From positions 186,001 through 250,000 of the forward strand of contig NZ_QVFV01000004.1 in the NCBI RefSeq assembly GCF_004212215.1: a stretch of 64,000 bases of DNA, written 5' to 3'. Below the pieces are notes generated by a model. The model was not told the origin of the DNA. It saw only the letters and a program-made list of their open reading frames with translations, and searched no databases. Source of the stretch: Leptolyngbya iicbica LK (GTDB taxonomy: Bacteria > Cyanobacteriota > Cyanobacteriia > Phormidesmidales > Phormidesmidaceae). Positions 45,444-55,655 of this stretch are shown piece after piece (position 1 is the first letter of the stretch; the number at the start of each line of letters is the position of its first letter). Position numbers and translations under genes: made by a program.

Positions 45444-47092
45444 CGACCCTCGGCTTGCCCGATTTCGAGTCATTGTCGCTAGAAGCCCAGATTGCTCAAC
45501 TCGTCGTGGTCCGGGCATCGGGATATTTATTTGATCATCAGCGCCGCTATCCCCAGTGGGAGCTGGATCAGACGAGTCTGCGACATTGCGTAGAGACGTT
45601 AGGGATTGGCGGGGTGATTTTGCTGGGGGGCAGTGCCGTCGAGGTCGGGGTGCGATCGCAGCAACTCCAAGCTTGGGCAGACATTCCGCTACTCCTTGCC
45701 GCCGATATTGAAGAAGGGGTGGGCCAGCGGTTTACCGGAGCCACCCACTTTCCCCCGCCGATGGCGTTATCGGCGATCGCTGATCGAGATCTGGCCCTCG
45801 CGTGTGACTACGCCCAACAAATGGGGGCCATCACCGCCCAAGAGGCGATCGCCATCGGCTTGAACTGGGTGTTAGCGCCCGTGGTGGATGTCAACAATAA
45901 TGCTGACAATCCGGTGATCAATGTGCGAGCATTCGGCGACACACCGGAACGGGTGAGTCAACTCAGTCGCGCCTTTATCCAGGGAGCGCAGCAGTTTCCC
46001 ATATTGACTACGGCCAAACACTTTCCGGGGCATGGCGACACCGCCGTCGATTCGCACCTGCATTTGCCCGAAATTCCCCATGATTTGGCCCGTCTGGAAG
46101 CGGTCGAACTGGCTCCGTTTCGGGCGGCGATCGCTCAGCAAGTGGATGCCGTGATGACGGCTCATCTGCGAGTGCCCACCTTTGATGCGCAACTGCCTGC
46201 CACCCTCTCCCCCGCCATTTTGACCGGACTGCTGCGGCGCGATTTGGGCTTTCAGGGCTTGATTGTCACGGATGCGCTGATTATGGGGGCGATCGCTGAG
46301 CGTTATGGTCCCTACGAAGCGGCCGTAATGGCTTTGGAAGCAGGGGCCGATGTGTTACTCATGCCCGCTGATCCGGCGGGCACGATTGCAGCTGTGGCGG
46401 AGGCAGTGCGTATAGGGCGATTAAATCCCGCCGTGATTCAGGCGGCAGTGGCACGGATTTGGCGAGCCAAGCAAAAAGTCAGCCATGCCCTGACCATTCC
46501 CCCTGAAACCTGCCACGCTTGGGAACATATTCCGCCGCCGCCCGTGCAGTTGGAGCAGTTGGCGACCTCCACCGCGAGGCAGACCCTGCACAACATTTTG
46601 ACCGCATCGATGACGGTGCGCGGTACGGTTACGGATCGGTTGGACTCAGCGCCCCAGTCCCTGGTGATTGTCGATGATGTGCTGATGGCGGACTGGCTGA
46701 GTCCGCAAGCCGGGGCGATCGCGATTCCTACTGCCCAGGGTTATTGCACCCGCTTGGTGGACGGGCGATCGTGTCCCCTGGCACCACTCGATTTCGATTC
46801 TCTGCCGCCGACCCTGCTGCAAATTTTTAGCCGCGGCAATCCCTTTCGTGGGCGGGCGGGATTGAGCGATTTTGCCGCGCAGTGTTTTACCCAGTTAAAT
46901 GCCCAAAACTCTCTGGTGGGACTGGTGGTTTATGGCAGCCCCTATGTGCTGGAGTCGCTGCTAGCGGAGTTACCGCCCACTGTCCCCTACGGTTTTACAT
47001 ATAGCCAGACGCCTGAGGGCCAAGCGGTGCTGCTGACGCAACTCTTTGCGACTAAGGTCCGCACGGTTGGCGATCGCACATTTACCAACTGA
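45440..47092 (+). CDS. glycoside hydrolase family 3 protein (NagZ-like)
   Basis: A 550-residue enzyme starting with GTG at 45440, overlapping rbfA by four bases. The family 3 N-terminal barrel (about 15-335) contains [34 protein letters not shown], and [21 protein letters not shown], the NagZ-type active-site loop with the catalytic His/Asp dyad. DALIMGAI is the later acid region. A C-terminal domain of about 200 residues follows that is variable in the family. It probably hydrolyses beta-N-acetylglucosaminides in cell-wall recycling, inferred from the loop. No signal peptide is seen, so it should be cytosolic. Confidence 0.93.
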   Translation: MTTLGLPDFESLSLEAQIAQLVVVRASGYLFDHQRRYPQWELDQTSLRHCVETLGIGGVILLGGSAVEVGVRSQQLQAWADIPLLLAADIEEGVGQRFTGATHFPPPMALSAIADRDLALACDYAQQMGAITAQEAIAIGLNWVLAPVVDVNNNADNPVINVRAFGDTPERVSQLSRAFIQGAQQFPILTTAKHFPGHGDTAVDSHLHLPEIPHDLARLEAVELAPFRAAIAQQVDAVMTAHLRVPTFDAQLPATLSPAILTGLLRRDLGFQGLIVTDALIMGAIAERYGPYEAAVMALEAGADVLLMPADPAGTIAAVAEAVRIGRLNPAVIQAAVARIWRAKQKVSHALTIPPETCHAWEHIPPPPVQLEQLATSTARQTLHNILTASMTVRGTVTDRLDSAPQSLVIVDDVLMADWLSPQAGAIAIPTAQGYCTRLVDGRSCPLAPLDFDSLPPTLLQIFSRGNPFRGRAGLSDFAAQCFTQLNAQNSLVGLVVYGSPYVLESLLAELPPTVPYGFTYSQTPEGQAVLLTQLFATKVRTVGDRTFTN

Positions 47093-47102
47093 TGGCGTGA
47101 GA

Positions 47103-47258
47103 CTAACTGGAGGCTTGCGATCGCCGTCGCCGACACCGTTCGGAGCAATATTTCACGTCGTCCCAGCAGTCGGCCCATTTTTTACGCCAGGTAAATGGGC
47201 GCTGACACACTGGACACATCTTGGTGGGTAAATCAGATTTCGATCGCTGCCGTCCCAT
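47103..47258 (-). CDS. DUF2256 zinc-ribbon-like protein
   Basis: About 51 residues from ATG at 47258 (MGRQRSKSDLPTKMCPVCQ). The family core is MCPVCQRPFTWRKKWADCWDDVKYCSERCRRRR, with CxxC and CxxxC pairs for zinc and the basic C-terminus. An in-frame start at 47285 would add nine residues. It converges on the GH3 gene, 10 bp between stops. Function is unknown; nucleic-acid binding is plausible from its charge. Confidence 0.9.
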   Translation of the reverse strand: MGRQRSKSDLPTKMCPVCQRPFTWRKKWADCWDDVKYCSERCRRRRSQASS

Positions 47259-47792
47259 CACTGCCTTACATGCTTCAATTCTCATGATGACGCCAAATGT
47301 CTAGCCATGCCGACCGCTGATTAGTGCCACCTCGGTTACATCACGCCACTTATGACCAGGCAATGGCTTATGACGCTGACGCGCTACGAAAGGGGGCCGT
47401 GTCGGTGCCTGAATGAGGGGACAGTCTTCTTGGTCGGGCCAGTACTCACTATGGCGTTGAAAGCGTCTACAAGCCCAGCTGCAAACTACTTTTGATGAAG
47501 TGCAGAAAATAAATATTAGTTGACTACAGTAAATTTTTGCAGATCTTTACTGTGGGCCTCAACGAACTTCTGTATAGATGTTGAGTGGCCCATATGTTTA
47601 GCCGTCAACTGCGACCAGCAAAGTGACTGCCTAAGGCGATTCAACGGCGAACATACAAGGTATTGATTTCGCTCCTAGTTAGAGCTTTCTCTGACTTGTT
47701 GATGTCGATAATTGCTCCACTCTTGGGTACCTTAAAGGCCGCTAGTGTACTGAAAATTCGTTGCCGATGTGCCCCCTAGCCTCCAGTTGATA
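47259..47792. other. spacer, no gene seen
   Basis: 534 bp with only short, unsupported frames. The composition is close to the surroundings. It should hold the promoters of the DUF2256 gene (leftward) and the TPR gene (rightward). No strong fold or repeat was found. Confidence 0.5.
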
Positions 47793-48203
47793 ATGTCACA
47801 ACAGCTCCCTTCTATTACGCTCCAAACATCGACAGCCCAGATGGCATTATCGTTGCTTGAATCGGGCAATTATCACCAGGCACTGCAAGTCTTTCAGCAG
47901 GTGGCTGATCGCGATCGCACCCTGGATGATTCGGTCAACCAAGCCGTCTGTTTGTTGCACCTCGACCAACCCGAAGCCGCTTTAGAAATCTGCAATCAGA
48001 CCCTCGAATTGAGTGCCGCTCATCCTCAAGCCTGGCTATTTAAGGGCGTGGCGTTGTATCGTCTGGGGCAATATGACGAAGCCTATGCCTGTTATGCTCA
48101 GGCGGCAGCGATCGCTGATCAGCAAACTCCTCACCCCACTCAGCGTCCTTGGGCACGCTGCTGGCAAGCATTAAAGACCGTAACCAAGCGTTTTTCCGCG
48201 TGA
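47793..48203 (+). CDS. small TPR protein
   Basis: About 136 residues from ATG at 47793 (MSQQLPSITLQTSTAQMAL); a GTG at 47769 is less likely. It contains three tetratricopeptide repeats: ALSLLESGNYHQALQVFQQV, DDSVNQAVCLLHLDQPEAALEICNQTLEL and AWLFKGVALYRLGQYDEAYACYAQAAAI, typical of protein-protein scaffolds. No signal peptide or other domain. Binding partners are unknown. It precedes recQ by 142 bp. Confidence 0.9.
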   Translation: MSQQLPSITLQTSTAQMALSLLESGNYHQALQVFQQVADRDRTLDDSVNQAVCLLHLDQPEAALEICNQTLELSAAHPQAWLFKGVALYRLGQYDEAYACYAQAAAIADQQTPHPTQRPWARCWQALKTVTKRFSA

Positions 48204-48345
48204 CGGTGCCTCGCCCACAGTTCTACTCTTCGGTGGCGAGCAGCGAGTGCATCATCCACCGGGGCAGATTGTTGTTAAGACCACTCACGACGCTCATTGG
48301 CACCTCTCGGTACACTAGGGCCTGAGCAACTGCTAGCTGTGTGAC

Positions 48346-50517
48346 ATGTCTGCCCCTGCCTCTACCCAATTTCCGTCTTTAGAGTCGGCTCTCAAGCACT
48401 TTTTTGGCTACGACGAATTTCGGCTGGATCAACGCGCCGTCATTGAGACCTTTTTGAATCATCAAGATTGCCTCGTTGTGATGCCGACCGGAGGAGGCAA
48501 ATCGCTGTGCTATCAACTCCCTTCCCTATTGCGGCTGGGGATCATGGTGGTGGTGTCGCCCCTCATTGCGCTGATGCAAGATCAGGTCGATGCGCTCCGC
48601 AACAACGGTATTGCCGCCACCTTTTTGAACAGTAGCCTGAATCTAGCTGACGTCAGAGAGCGAGAACGGCAGTTGTTGGCCGGGGAAATCAAGTTGCTGT
48701 ATGTCGCCCCGGAACGGCTATTGAGTGAAGGATTTTGGCCCTTTTTGTCCCGGCTGCATCAGCAGGTCGGGATTTCCGGATTTGCCATTGACGAGGCGCA
48801 CTGCGTTTCGGAATGGGGCCACGATTTTCGCCCGGAATATCGGCAACTGCATCAATTACGAACAAGCTTTCCCCAAGTGCCGATGATGGCCCTAACGGCC
48901 ACCGCCACCACCCGCGTGCGAGAAGACATCTGTCAACAATTGGCCCTGCAAACGCCTGCCACCTTTGTGGCAAGTTTTAATCGGCCCAATTTGTATTACG
49001 AGGTCTTGCCGAAAGATCGACAGGCCTATGCTCATTTACTGCGTCACATTAAAGCCCTGACGGGGGCAGCGATCGTCTACTGCCTCAGCCGCAAGCACGT
49101 GGAAGAATTGGCGAGTCGCTTACAGCAAGATGGGGTCGCGGCGCTCCCTTACCATGCTGGCTTGTCCGACGACACTCGCAGTGAGCATCAAAACCGCTTC
49201 ATTCGAGACGATGTGCAAGTTATGGTGGCGACGATCGCCTTTGGTATGGGGATCAATAAGCCCGACGTGCGACTGGTCGCCCATTACGACCTCCCCCGTA
49301 CCCTCGAAAGCTATTACCAAGAGTCAGGTCGAGCCGGACGCGATGGTGAGCCCGCCCACTGCACGGTGTATTTTGGCTATGGCGACGTGTCGTTGATCAA
49401 TTACATCATTGAGCAAAAGGCCGACGAGCAAGAGCAACAAATTGCCCGCCAGCAGTTGCGTCAGGTGCTCGATTACGCCGAGAGCACGGTCTGCCGTCGC
49501 CAAATTCAGCTCAGCTATTTTGGCGAGATGTTTCCGGGACAGTGCGATCGCTGCGACAACTGTCGTTATCCCAAGCCGCTTGAAGATTGGACCATTGAGG
49601 CGCAAAAGTTTCTCTCCTGCGTGGCTCGCTGTCGTGAGCGTTTTGGCATGGTGCACATCATCGACGTGCTGCGCGGGTCGCAAAAGAAGCGGATTTTGGA
49701 ACTCCAGCATGACCAGCTCTCGACCTACGGCATTGGCAAAGATCGTTCTACCGAAGAATGGAAACTCCTGGGGCGATCGCTACTGCATCAAGGCTTAGTG
49801 GAAGAAACCACTGACGGTTTTCCGGTGCTAAAGCTCAACGGAGCAAGTTGGCAGGTGCTCCGTAAGCAACTCGTCGTGCAGATTGCGATTCCCGATACCC
49901 TCAAAGGCGGCAGCGAAGACAGCGTCGAAACCTCTGCTGAAGCGGCTGGACTGCTGGCTCAACTGCGATCGCTCCGCAAACGCCTGGCCGATGCTCAGGG
50001 CATTCCCCCTTACATCGTGTTTACGGAAAGCACGCTTCGGCAAATGGCGCAACGAATGCCGCGATCGCTCACACAGTTCAGCCGCATTTCCGGCGTGGGC
50101 AGTCGCAAACTTGAGCAGTACGGTCAAGACTTTGTCACCGCCATCAACGCCTACTGCGTAGAGCATGGCGTGCAGTCCCCGGCAGCCCAGCCCCAGCGTG
50201 CCTCGGCGCCCACCTCAACCCAGACCCAAACCCTCGAACTCTACCAGGCTGGTCACTCGTTAGATGAGATTGCTCGCTTGCGCAATCTGCGCCACAGCAC
50301 CATCGTCGGCCACCTAGTAGCCTTATTGGCCACCGGCGCTCCCGTCAACCTAGATGACCTCGTGCCGACCGACCGTCAGGTGGCCATTCGACAAGCCCTT
50401 GAAACGGTAGACAGTCCCTATCTGAATGCTGTGCGGGATCACTTAGGAGACACCTATTCCTATGACGAGATTCGTTTAGTGCAGGGGGCTCTGCGGCATC
50501 TCAGCGATGCCTCCTAA
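48346..50517 (+). CDS. recQ: ATP-dependent DNA helicase RecQ
   Basis: A 723-residue 3'-5' helicase. Motif I VVMPTGGGKSLCYQLP, motif II IDEAHCVSEWGHDFRPEY, motif III MALTATAT, motif VI QESGRAGRDGEP are in order. The zinc-binding block has CRRQIQLSYFGEMFPGQCDRCDNC (four cysteines). An RQC winged helix follows, then the HRDC domain (YIVFTESTLRQMAQRMP ... SRISGVGSRKLEQYGQDFVTAI). The C-terminal HTH-like segment LELYQAGHSLDEIARLRNLRHSTIVGHL is also typical of RecQ. It works in recombination, replication fork repair and suppression of illegitimate recombination. Confidence 0.97.
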   Translation: MSAPASTQFPSLESALKHFFGYDEFRLDQRAVIETFLNHQDCLVVMPTGGGKSLCYQLPSLLRLGIMVVVSPLIALMQDQVDALRNNGIAATFLNSSLNLADVRERERQLLAGEIKLLYVAPERLLSEGFWPFLSRLHQQVGISGFAIDEAHCVSEWGHDFRPEYRQLHQLRTSFPQVPMMALTATATTRVREDICQQLALQTPATFVASFNRPNLYYEVLPKDRQAYAHLLRHIKALTGAAIVYCLSRKHVEELASRLQQDGVAALPYHAGLSDDTRSEHQNRFIRDDVQVMVATIAFGMGINKPDVRLVAHYDLPRTLESYYQESGRAGRDGEPAHCTVYFGYGDVSLINYIIEQKADEQEQQIARQQLRQVLDYAESTVCRRQIQLSYFGEMFPGQCDRCDNCRYPKPLEDWTIEAQKFLSCVARCRERFGMVHIIDVLRGSQKKRILELQHDQLSTYGIGKDRSTEEWKLLGRSLLHQGLVEETTDGFPVLKLNGASWQVLRKQLVVQIAIPDTLKGGSEDSVETSAEAAGLLAQLRSLRKRLADAQGIPPYIVFTESTLRQMAQRMPRSLTQFSRISGVGSRKLEQYGQDFVTAINAYCVEHGVQSPAAQPQRASAPTSTQTQTLELYQAGHSLDEIARLRNLRHSTIVGHLVALLATGAPVNLDDLVPTDRQVAIRQALETVDSPYLNAVRDHLGDTYSYDEIRLVQGALRHLSDAS

Positions 50518-50635
50518 GACGCCGCTGCCAATCCGTCAGCTAACTGTTCTAAATGTCGTATTGCCGTCAGATTTTAAGCTATTCTTTATGAGTGCTTATG
50601 CACTGCTGTGAATAAACTTCTTTGATTGTTAGGTT

Positions 50636-51469
50636 ATGACGACTCCGACCCGATACCCCATCATGGCGATTGGCGGGGCAGAAGATAAGGTCGGTAAGCT
50701 TACCATCTTGACGGCTTTTTTTGAGAGCGCGGGCGGTCAGCAAGCCACGATTGGCATCGTTCCCTGTGCTTCTCAAGAGCCCAGTGTTGTTGGTGCTCGT
50801 TACTACAAAATCTTCACCGAACTTGGTGCCCAAAACGTTCAAGTGTTAGACATTCGCAGTCCCCGAGAGTGCGATGAAAATCGTTGGTTAGAACTGTTGG
50901 ATGGCTGCACAGGGGTATTTCTTTCCGGCGGGGATCAAGTGCGATTGTTTGACTTCATCAACAACAGCACGTTTATGGCGGCCATTATGCGGCGTCTGCA
51001 CTTGGGGACACTAGTGGTTGCAGGTACCAGTGCGGGCGCTGCAGTGATGGGCGAAAAAATGATTTCCGGTGGTAGTAGCGGTGAATCGCCCAACCGTTCT
51101 TTAGTTGACCTGATGGATGGCCTGGGTATCATTCCTGAGCTACTGGTTGACCAGCATTTTCATAACCGCAATCGTATGGCGCGACTGTTGAGCGCGATCG
51201 CAGCTTATCCCGATAAGTTGGGCATCGGTATTGACGAAGACACCTGTGCAGCGTTTCGTGGCGACGGCACGTTCGAGGTGATCGGCAAAGGCGCGGTCAC
51301 GATTATTGATCCCGGTGGTCTGACCCATACGAATCATCGTTTGTCTGATGTTACCTCTCCCCTGAGCCTGCATGACCTGCAAGTACACGTGCTAAGCGCG
51401 GGCGATCGCTACAACTACAAAAGTCGCTCAATTTGTGCCTCAGTGATTGAAATGACCCCATCTCTCTAA
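50636..51469 (+). CDS. cphB: cyanophycinase
   Basis: A 277-residue serine exopeptidase that cleaves cyanophycin (poly-Asp with Arg side chains) to beta-Asp-Arg dipeptides. The nucleophile is Ser132 in VVAGTSAGAAVMGE, the same number as in the Synechocystis enzyme. Other family blocks: GGAEDKVGKLTILTAFFESAGG, GVFLSGGDQVRLFDFINN, and LGIGIDEDTCAAFRGDGTFEVIGKGAVTIID. Cytosolic. cphA starts 477 bp downstream on the same strand, so turnover and synthesis of the nitrogen reserve are encoded side by side, though the gap suggests separate regulation. Confidence 0.97.
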   Translation: MTTPTRYPIMAIGGAEDKVGKLTILTAFFESAGGQQATIGIVPCASQEPSVVGARYYKIFTELGAQNVQVLDIRSPRECDENRWLELLDGCTGVFLSGGDQVRLFDFINNSTFMAAIMRRLHLGTLVVAGTSAGAAVMGEKMISGGSSGESPNRSLVDLMDGLGIIPELLVDQHFHNRNRMARLLSAIAAYPDKLGIGIDEDTCAAFRGDGTFEVIGKGAVTIIDPGGLTHTNHRLSDVTSPLSLHDLQVHVLSAGDRYNYKSRSICASVIEMTPSL

Positions 51470-51946
51470 GTCCTGAAATGTTAGGCTGGCGGCTCAAATT
51501 GTCTGGAACCAAATCACTCCTGTCAAGCTAACTCCGTTGCCATAATCGCTGACTTTCTCTAACGAAATGTCATCACCTGTTGACAAGTGCCACGAGCTTT
51601 TGTGGTTCTCAGATGAATGCTGTATTATCGACTACAGTTGTTGAATCCCCTTCAAATTCCATTGTTCGGCATCCCGTTAGTGCTTTTATCCAGCAGCGTC
51701 GATTTGGAAATTATTCTTTGACTATCAAAATTCTGTCTTCAAGTGAATTTTTTTCCTCTGTGAATCGTCTACAAAATGAATCAGGTTAAGTCTGTGAATC
51801 AGTCAAAATCGCTAGGCTAGTTTTTACAGGCTTGTTTACTTGGTACTTGCACCTGAAGGAGCAAGCAAGCTCTGCGTACCTCAGGTGACACCTTCTGTGA
51901 AAGCTTTTACGCTGTCAAAGTCCGCCAAAATACCCCTTCTCCGCCT
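51470..51946. other. cphA leader with a nested hairpin
   Basis: No gene is supported; one 58-codon frame from 51613 has no ribosome-binding site. CACCTGA (51850-51856) pairs with TCAGGTG (51881-51887), and the enclosed GAGC (51859-51862) pairs with GCTC (51869-51872), giving a two-level hairpin about 60 bases before cphA. It could regulate cphA transcription or translation. Confidence 0.55.
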
Positions 51947-54640
51947 ATGAAAATTCTGCAAACTCGTACCCTGCGTGGCCCTAACTACTGGAGCATTCGT
52001 CGCCCCAAGCTGATTGTGGCTCGCCTGGATTTAGAAGATTTGGCCGATCGCCCCTCTGACACTTTGCCTGGTTTCTACGAAGGGTTAGTGGCAGTGTTGC
52101 CCAGCCTCGAAGAACATTATTGTTCGCCGGGTTGTCGCGGCGGTTTCTTGAGCCGAGTGCGTGAAGGCACGATGATGGGTCACATCGTCGAGCATGTTGC
52201 TCTAGAGCTGCAAGTGCTGGCAGATATGGAAGTTGGGTTTGGGCGCACCCGTGAAACAGGTACCCCCGGCGTTTATCAGGTCGTCGTGGAGTATAAAAAT
52301 GAGGCCGCTGGGCGTTATGCGACTCGGGCGGCGGTGCGACTTTGCCAAAGCATTGTGGAAACTGGCAGCTATCCAGAGCGCGAATTGAGAACTGATTTAG
52401 CTGATTTGCAGGAACTCCGCGCTGAGGTATCTCTGGGGGCAACGACAGAAGCGCTAGTCGCGGAAGCCGAAGCGCGCGGCATTCCCTGGATGGAACTCGA
52501 AGAATGTGATTTGTTCCAACTAGGGTACGGCAAGTATCAAAAACGAGTACAAGCTGCTTTGACTTCCTCTAGTAACGTGCTTGGGGTAGAACTGGCTTGT
52601 GACAAAGAGCGGACCAAGGCGGTCTTAGAAGAAATGGGGGCACCGGTTCCAGCGGGCCGAGTTATTTTTGCTTTTGATGAGTTGGAAACCACCATTGAGC
52701 GTCTGGGCGGCTATCCCATCGTCATCAAGCCCTTGGACGGTAATCATGGCCGGGGCATTACCACCGATATCCGTTCCTGGCGGGATGCTGAAGCGGCCTA
52801 CGATCGCGCCAAAGAAATTTCCAAAGGCGTTATTGTTGAGCACTTTTATACCGGGCGTGATCACCGCATTCTAGTGGTGAATCACCAAGTTGTGGCGGTG
52901 GCTGAGCGGATCCCGGCTCGCGTCATCGGCGACGGTCAGCAAACCATCGCGGCGTTAGTCGAGACCGAAAATCGCAATCCCCGCCGGGGCGATGGTCACG
53001 ATAACGTGCTGACCCAAATTAAGCTCGATGACTCTACTGATGAAATGTTGAGTCGTCAGGGCTTTGACTTGGATACCGTGCTAGCAGCCGGGCAGGTCGC
53101 CTATCTGCGAGCTACAGCCAACCTGAGTACCGGTGGTACCGCGATTGATCGCACTGACGATATCCATCCTGAAACTGTTTGGTTGGCTGAGCGAGTGTCC
53201 CGCATCATCGACTTGGATATTGCGGGCATTGACGTGATTACCACCGATATCACTAAGCCGTTACGCGAGGCCGATGGCGTCATTGTCGAAGTTAATGCTG
53301 CTCCCGGATTGCGGATGCATCTGGCTCCTTGTGAAGGGATTGCCCGCAATGTGGCAGCACCGATTTTGCAAATGCTCTTCCCTCCGGGGACGCCTAACCG
53401 GATTCCTGTCGTTTCGATTACGGGTACCAACGGTAAAACTACCACCACGCGTTTAATCGCTCACATTGCCCGTCAGGTCTATAGTGCGGTCGGTTTTACC
53501 ACGACAGATGGCATTTATATTGGCGATCATTTGATTGAGAAAGGTGACACCACTGGGCCGCAGAGTGCGCAAGTCATTTTGCGTGACCCGACGGTCGATA
53601 TGGCGGTGCTGGAAACGGCTCGAGGCGGCATTTTGCGATCGGGCCTCGCTTTTAATCACTGCGATGTGGGCGTGGTATTGAACGTGGCGGCCGACCACCT
53701 CGGATTAGGTGACATTGACACCATTGACCAAATGGCTCGGGTTAAATCTGTGATTGCTGAAGCAGTTCATCCTGACGGTTATGCCATTCTCAATGCAGAT
53801 GATGAGCGCGTCGCTGCCATGGCCGATCGCGTGGCGGGCAAAGTTGCCTATTTCTCAATGAATGCTCACAATCCCATCGTGCAGCAGCATGTCAAGGAAG
53901 GGGGCATTGCTGCGGTTTACAGTGACGGTCAGCTGGTCATTTTGCAGCAAGAGTGGGTCCTTCGGATTGAAGATGCCAAACAGGTTCCGGTAACGCTTGG
54001 GGGGCGCGCTGATTTCATGATTGCCAATGCGTTAGCCGCTAGTTTGGCGGCCTACGTACAAGGCATTCAGATTGATCAGATTCGCGCTGCCTTGCGTAGT
54101 TTTGAAGCCTCGGCCAAGCAAACTCCAGGGCGCATGAACCTCTTTAATCTTGGCGATTACCATGTGCTGGTGGACTATGCCCACAATACGGCTGGTTATG
54201 AAGCCGTCGGCAGCTTTGTGAAAAATTGGGCTGGCCCTACGGTTGGTGTGATTGGTGGACCTGGCGATCGCCGCGATGAGGATCTGATCGGTCTAGGACA
54301 GCTCTCTGCCAGCTTCTTTGATCAAATTATTGTGAAAGAAGACGACGATGGTCGCGGACGTCCGGCTGGCGAAGCCGCTGATTTCATTGTTCAAGGCATC
54401 ACTGCAACCGCCCCATCATCTCTGCCTTACACGGTCGAATTGGATGAGGTGACCGCGATCGAATCAGCCTTGGACAACGCGCCTAAAGATGCCTTGGTGG
54501 TGATCTTTCCTGAGCAGGTGAGCCGAGCAATCGAGCTAATCATGGCGCGTAATCCCGTGACGGAGCCTGCTCAAGACACGTCCACTGACTTGTCATTTGA
54601 TGCTTCTCCACTGGAGCCGATGTCGGTCGGCGGTCAGTAA
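51947..54640 (+). CDS. cphA: cyanophycin synthetase
   Basis: An 897-residue ATP-dependent ligase that adds Asp to the backbone and Arg to its side chains, making the storage polymer cyanophycin. The N-terminal part (about 1-160) is the primer-binding domain, then an ATP-grasp domain (about 210-475; GYPIVIKPLDGNHGRGITTDI, VNAAPGLRMHLAPCEG). The C-terminal Mur-ligase-like domain (about 480-860) has VSITGTNGKTTTTRLIAHIA near residue 490, CDVGVVLNVAADHLGLG, and HVLVDYAHNTAGYEAV. Length agrees with other CphA proteins. It follows cphB. Confidence 0.98.
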   Translation: MKILQTRTLRGPNYWSIRRPKLIVARLDLEDLADRPSDTLPGFYEGLVAVLPSLEEHYCSPGCRGGFLSRVREGTMMGHIVEHVALELQVLADMEVGFGRTRETGTPGVYQVVVEYKNEAAGRYATRAAVRLCQSIVETGSYPERELRTDLADLQELRAEVSLGATTEALVAEAEARGIPWMELEECDLFQLGYGKYQKRVQAALTSSSNVLGVELACDKERTKAVLEEMGAPVPAGRVIFAFDELETTIERLGGYPIVIKPLDGNHGRGITTDIRSWRDAEAAYDRAKEISKGVIVEHFYTGRDHRILVVNHQVVAVAERIPARVIGDGQQTIAALVETENRNPRRGDGHDNVLTQIKLDDSTDEMLSRQGFDLDTVLAAGQVAYLRATANLSTGGTAIDRTDDIHPETVWLAERVSRIIDLDIAGIDVITTDITKPLREADGVIVEVNAAPGLRMHLAPCEGIARNVAAPILQMLFPPGTPNRIPVVSITGTNGKTTTTRLIAHIARQVYSAVGFTTTDGIYIGDHLIEKGDTTGPQSAQVILRDPTVDMAVLETARGGILRSGLAFNHCDVGVVLNVAADHLGLGDIDTIDQMARVKSVIAEAVHPDGYAILNADDERVAAMADRVAGKVAYFSMNAHNPIVQQHVKEGGIAAVYSDGQLVILQQEWVLRIEDAKQVPVTLGGRADFMIANALAASLAAYVQGIQIDQIRAALRSFEASAKQTPGRMNLFNLGDYHVLVDYAHNTAGYEAVGSFVKNWAGPTVGVIGGPGDRRDEDLIGLGQLSASFFDQIIVKEDDDGRGRPAGEAADFIVQGITATAPSSLPYTVELDEVTAIESALDNAPKDALVVIFPEQVSRAIELIMARNPVTEPAQDTSTDLSFDASPLEPMSVGGQ

Positions 54641-54676
54641 CTACTCGGGAAGACTCTCTGACAATATGATGACAAT

Positions 54677-54722
54677 AGCCTCTCCTCTCGAACCGTAACG
54701 ATGCTCTTGAGGGGAGGCTTTG
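54677..54722 (+). terminator. terminator after cphA
   Basis: AGCCTCTCCTC (54677-54687) pairs with GAGGGGAGGCT (54709-54719) with one T-G wobble, then TTTGTC. It starts 36 bp after the cphA stop. The short T tract is modest, but the stem is strong. Confidence 0.75.
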
Positions 54723-54796
54723 TCGTACAACTTTAATTTTGACGCTGTCTTAGCTCGTCTTGATCGCGGCAGAAAATTGCTGTGTGTACTCGGGTT

Positions 54797-55003
54797 CTAG
54801 CTGACGACACAGTTGCTCGGCACCAGTCGCACTAAACCGGAATCAAGGGCTTCCATCAAAAGCTCTAAAACTTCTGCGTCCCCTTCTGGAAGATACCCCA
54901 GTCGCGTCAGTTCGTTATTGATAGCTTGTTCTAAATCTGGGGTGAGCTGATGAATCGACAAGACTCTGCTGACCAGTGTACGAATACTACTATGAGGCCT
55001 CAT
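54797..55003 (-). CDS. small helical hypothetical protein
   Basis: A 68-residue frame read leftward: MRPHSSIRTLVSRVLSIHQLTPDLEQ, then INNELTRLGYLPEGDAEVLELLMEALDSGLVRLVPSNCVVS. It is acidic and helical without signal or membrane segment. I recall similar small proteins in cyanobacteria but know no function. It is close to the downstream terminator of cphA, facing it. Evidence is only the coding-like composition and helix pattern. Confidence 0.6.
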   Translation of the reverse strand: MRPHSSIRTLVSRVLSIHQLTPDLEQAINNELTRLGYLPEGDAEVLELLMEALDSGLVRLVPSNCVVS

Positions 55004-55316
55004 ATTTACTAGCCCTTTAAGTTTATTGCTCTAATTTTCGTTGAAATGATGGCGATTCTCTGTGATCAACTCCTTTCTTAAAAAGTGATCGTGACAATTA
55101 CAGATCGGTGATTCTAGTCACTAGCCAATTTTGTGCGCCAGGATACTGTGCGTGAAAATACTTAACTGAAACTTTATATAAGAGCAAAGCGTCATCAAGA
55201 TTGTAAGAAATCGGCGCTAATGCAGTGTTCAGACCTTTGCTGCCTGGCTTATTTTCAGAGCATTAGTTTTAAATGCTTCTTCGTCAGCACACGTCAATGG
55301 CTTGGAGTCCTTAGTG
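55004..55316. other. spacer before the STAS gene
   Basis: 313 AT-rich bp separating the starts of two divergent genes. It should contain both promoters. GGAG at 55305-55308 lies 8-9 bases before the ATG at 55317. Nothing else is recognisable. Confidence 0.5.
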
Positions 55317-55637
55317 ATGCAAAGTATTCAATCCGCTTTAACGATCGTTCAACTGAGTGGTGCGCTTAATGCGGCTAACGCGCGTACCCTGCAGGCCCAA
55401 CTCGTTGAACACATTACTGCCGATCACTCAGCGGGTCTGATGGTCGATATGAGCGGTGTTGAGTCCCTCGATAGTGCTGGCTTAGTTGCGTTGATTTCGG
55501 CTCTGCGGATGGCGCGTAGTTTGAGTAAGCGCTTTTGTCTTTGCTCGGTGCCTCCTTCGATTCAAATTGTGTTTGAGTTGACGCAGTTAGATCAGGTCTT
55601 TGAATTCGCTGGTGATTTTGCTGTCAAGGCTGCTTAA
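55317..55637 (+). CDS. STAS-domain protein (anti-sigma-factor antagonist type)
   Basis: About 106 residues from ATG at 55317 (MQSIQSALTIVQLSGALNA); upstream in-frame alternatives at 55302 and 55314 exist. The fold is a stand-alone STAS domain: the ALNAANARTLQAQLVEH start, then SGVESLDSAGLVALISALRMARSL, where Ser in LDSAGL is the phosphorylated residue of SpoIIAA-like antagonists. FVCLCSVPPSIQIVFELTQLDQVFEF-like ending is typical. It would be regulated by a cognate anti-sigma kinase not encoded here. In cyanobacteria such proteins also regulate motility and exopolysaccharide. A HIP1-centred palindrome just after it may be its terminator. Confidence 0.92.
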   Translation: MQSIQSALTIVQLSGALNAANARTLQAQLVEHITADHSAGLMVDMSGVESLDSAGLVALISALRMARSLSKRFCLCSVPPSIQIVFELTQLDQVFEFAGDFAVKAA

Positions 55638-55655
55638 CGACACTGCGGTCAGACA

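Noticed and set aside
47259-47792. Possible small gene in the spacer before the TPR gene
   Set aside because: All frames are shorter than about 20 codons from ATG or lack start signals.
51580-51789. 69-codon frame (or 58 codons from 51613) between cphB and cphA
   Set aside because: TTG start, no ribosome-binding site, Ser-rich translation without homology that I know; overlaps the structured leader.
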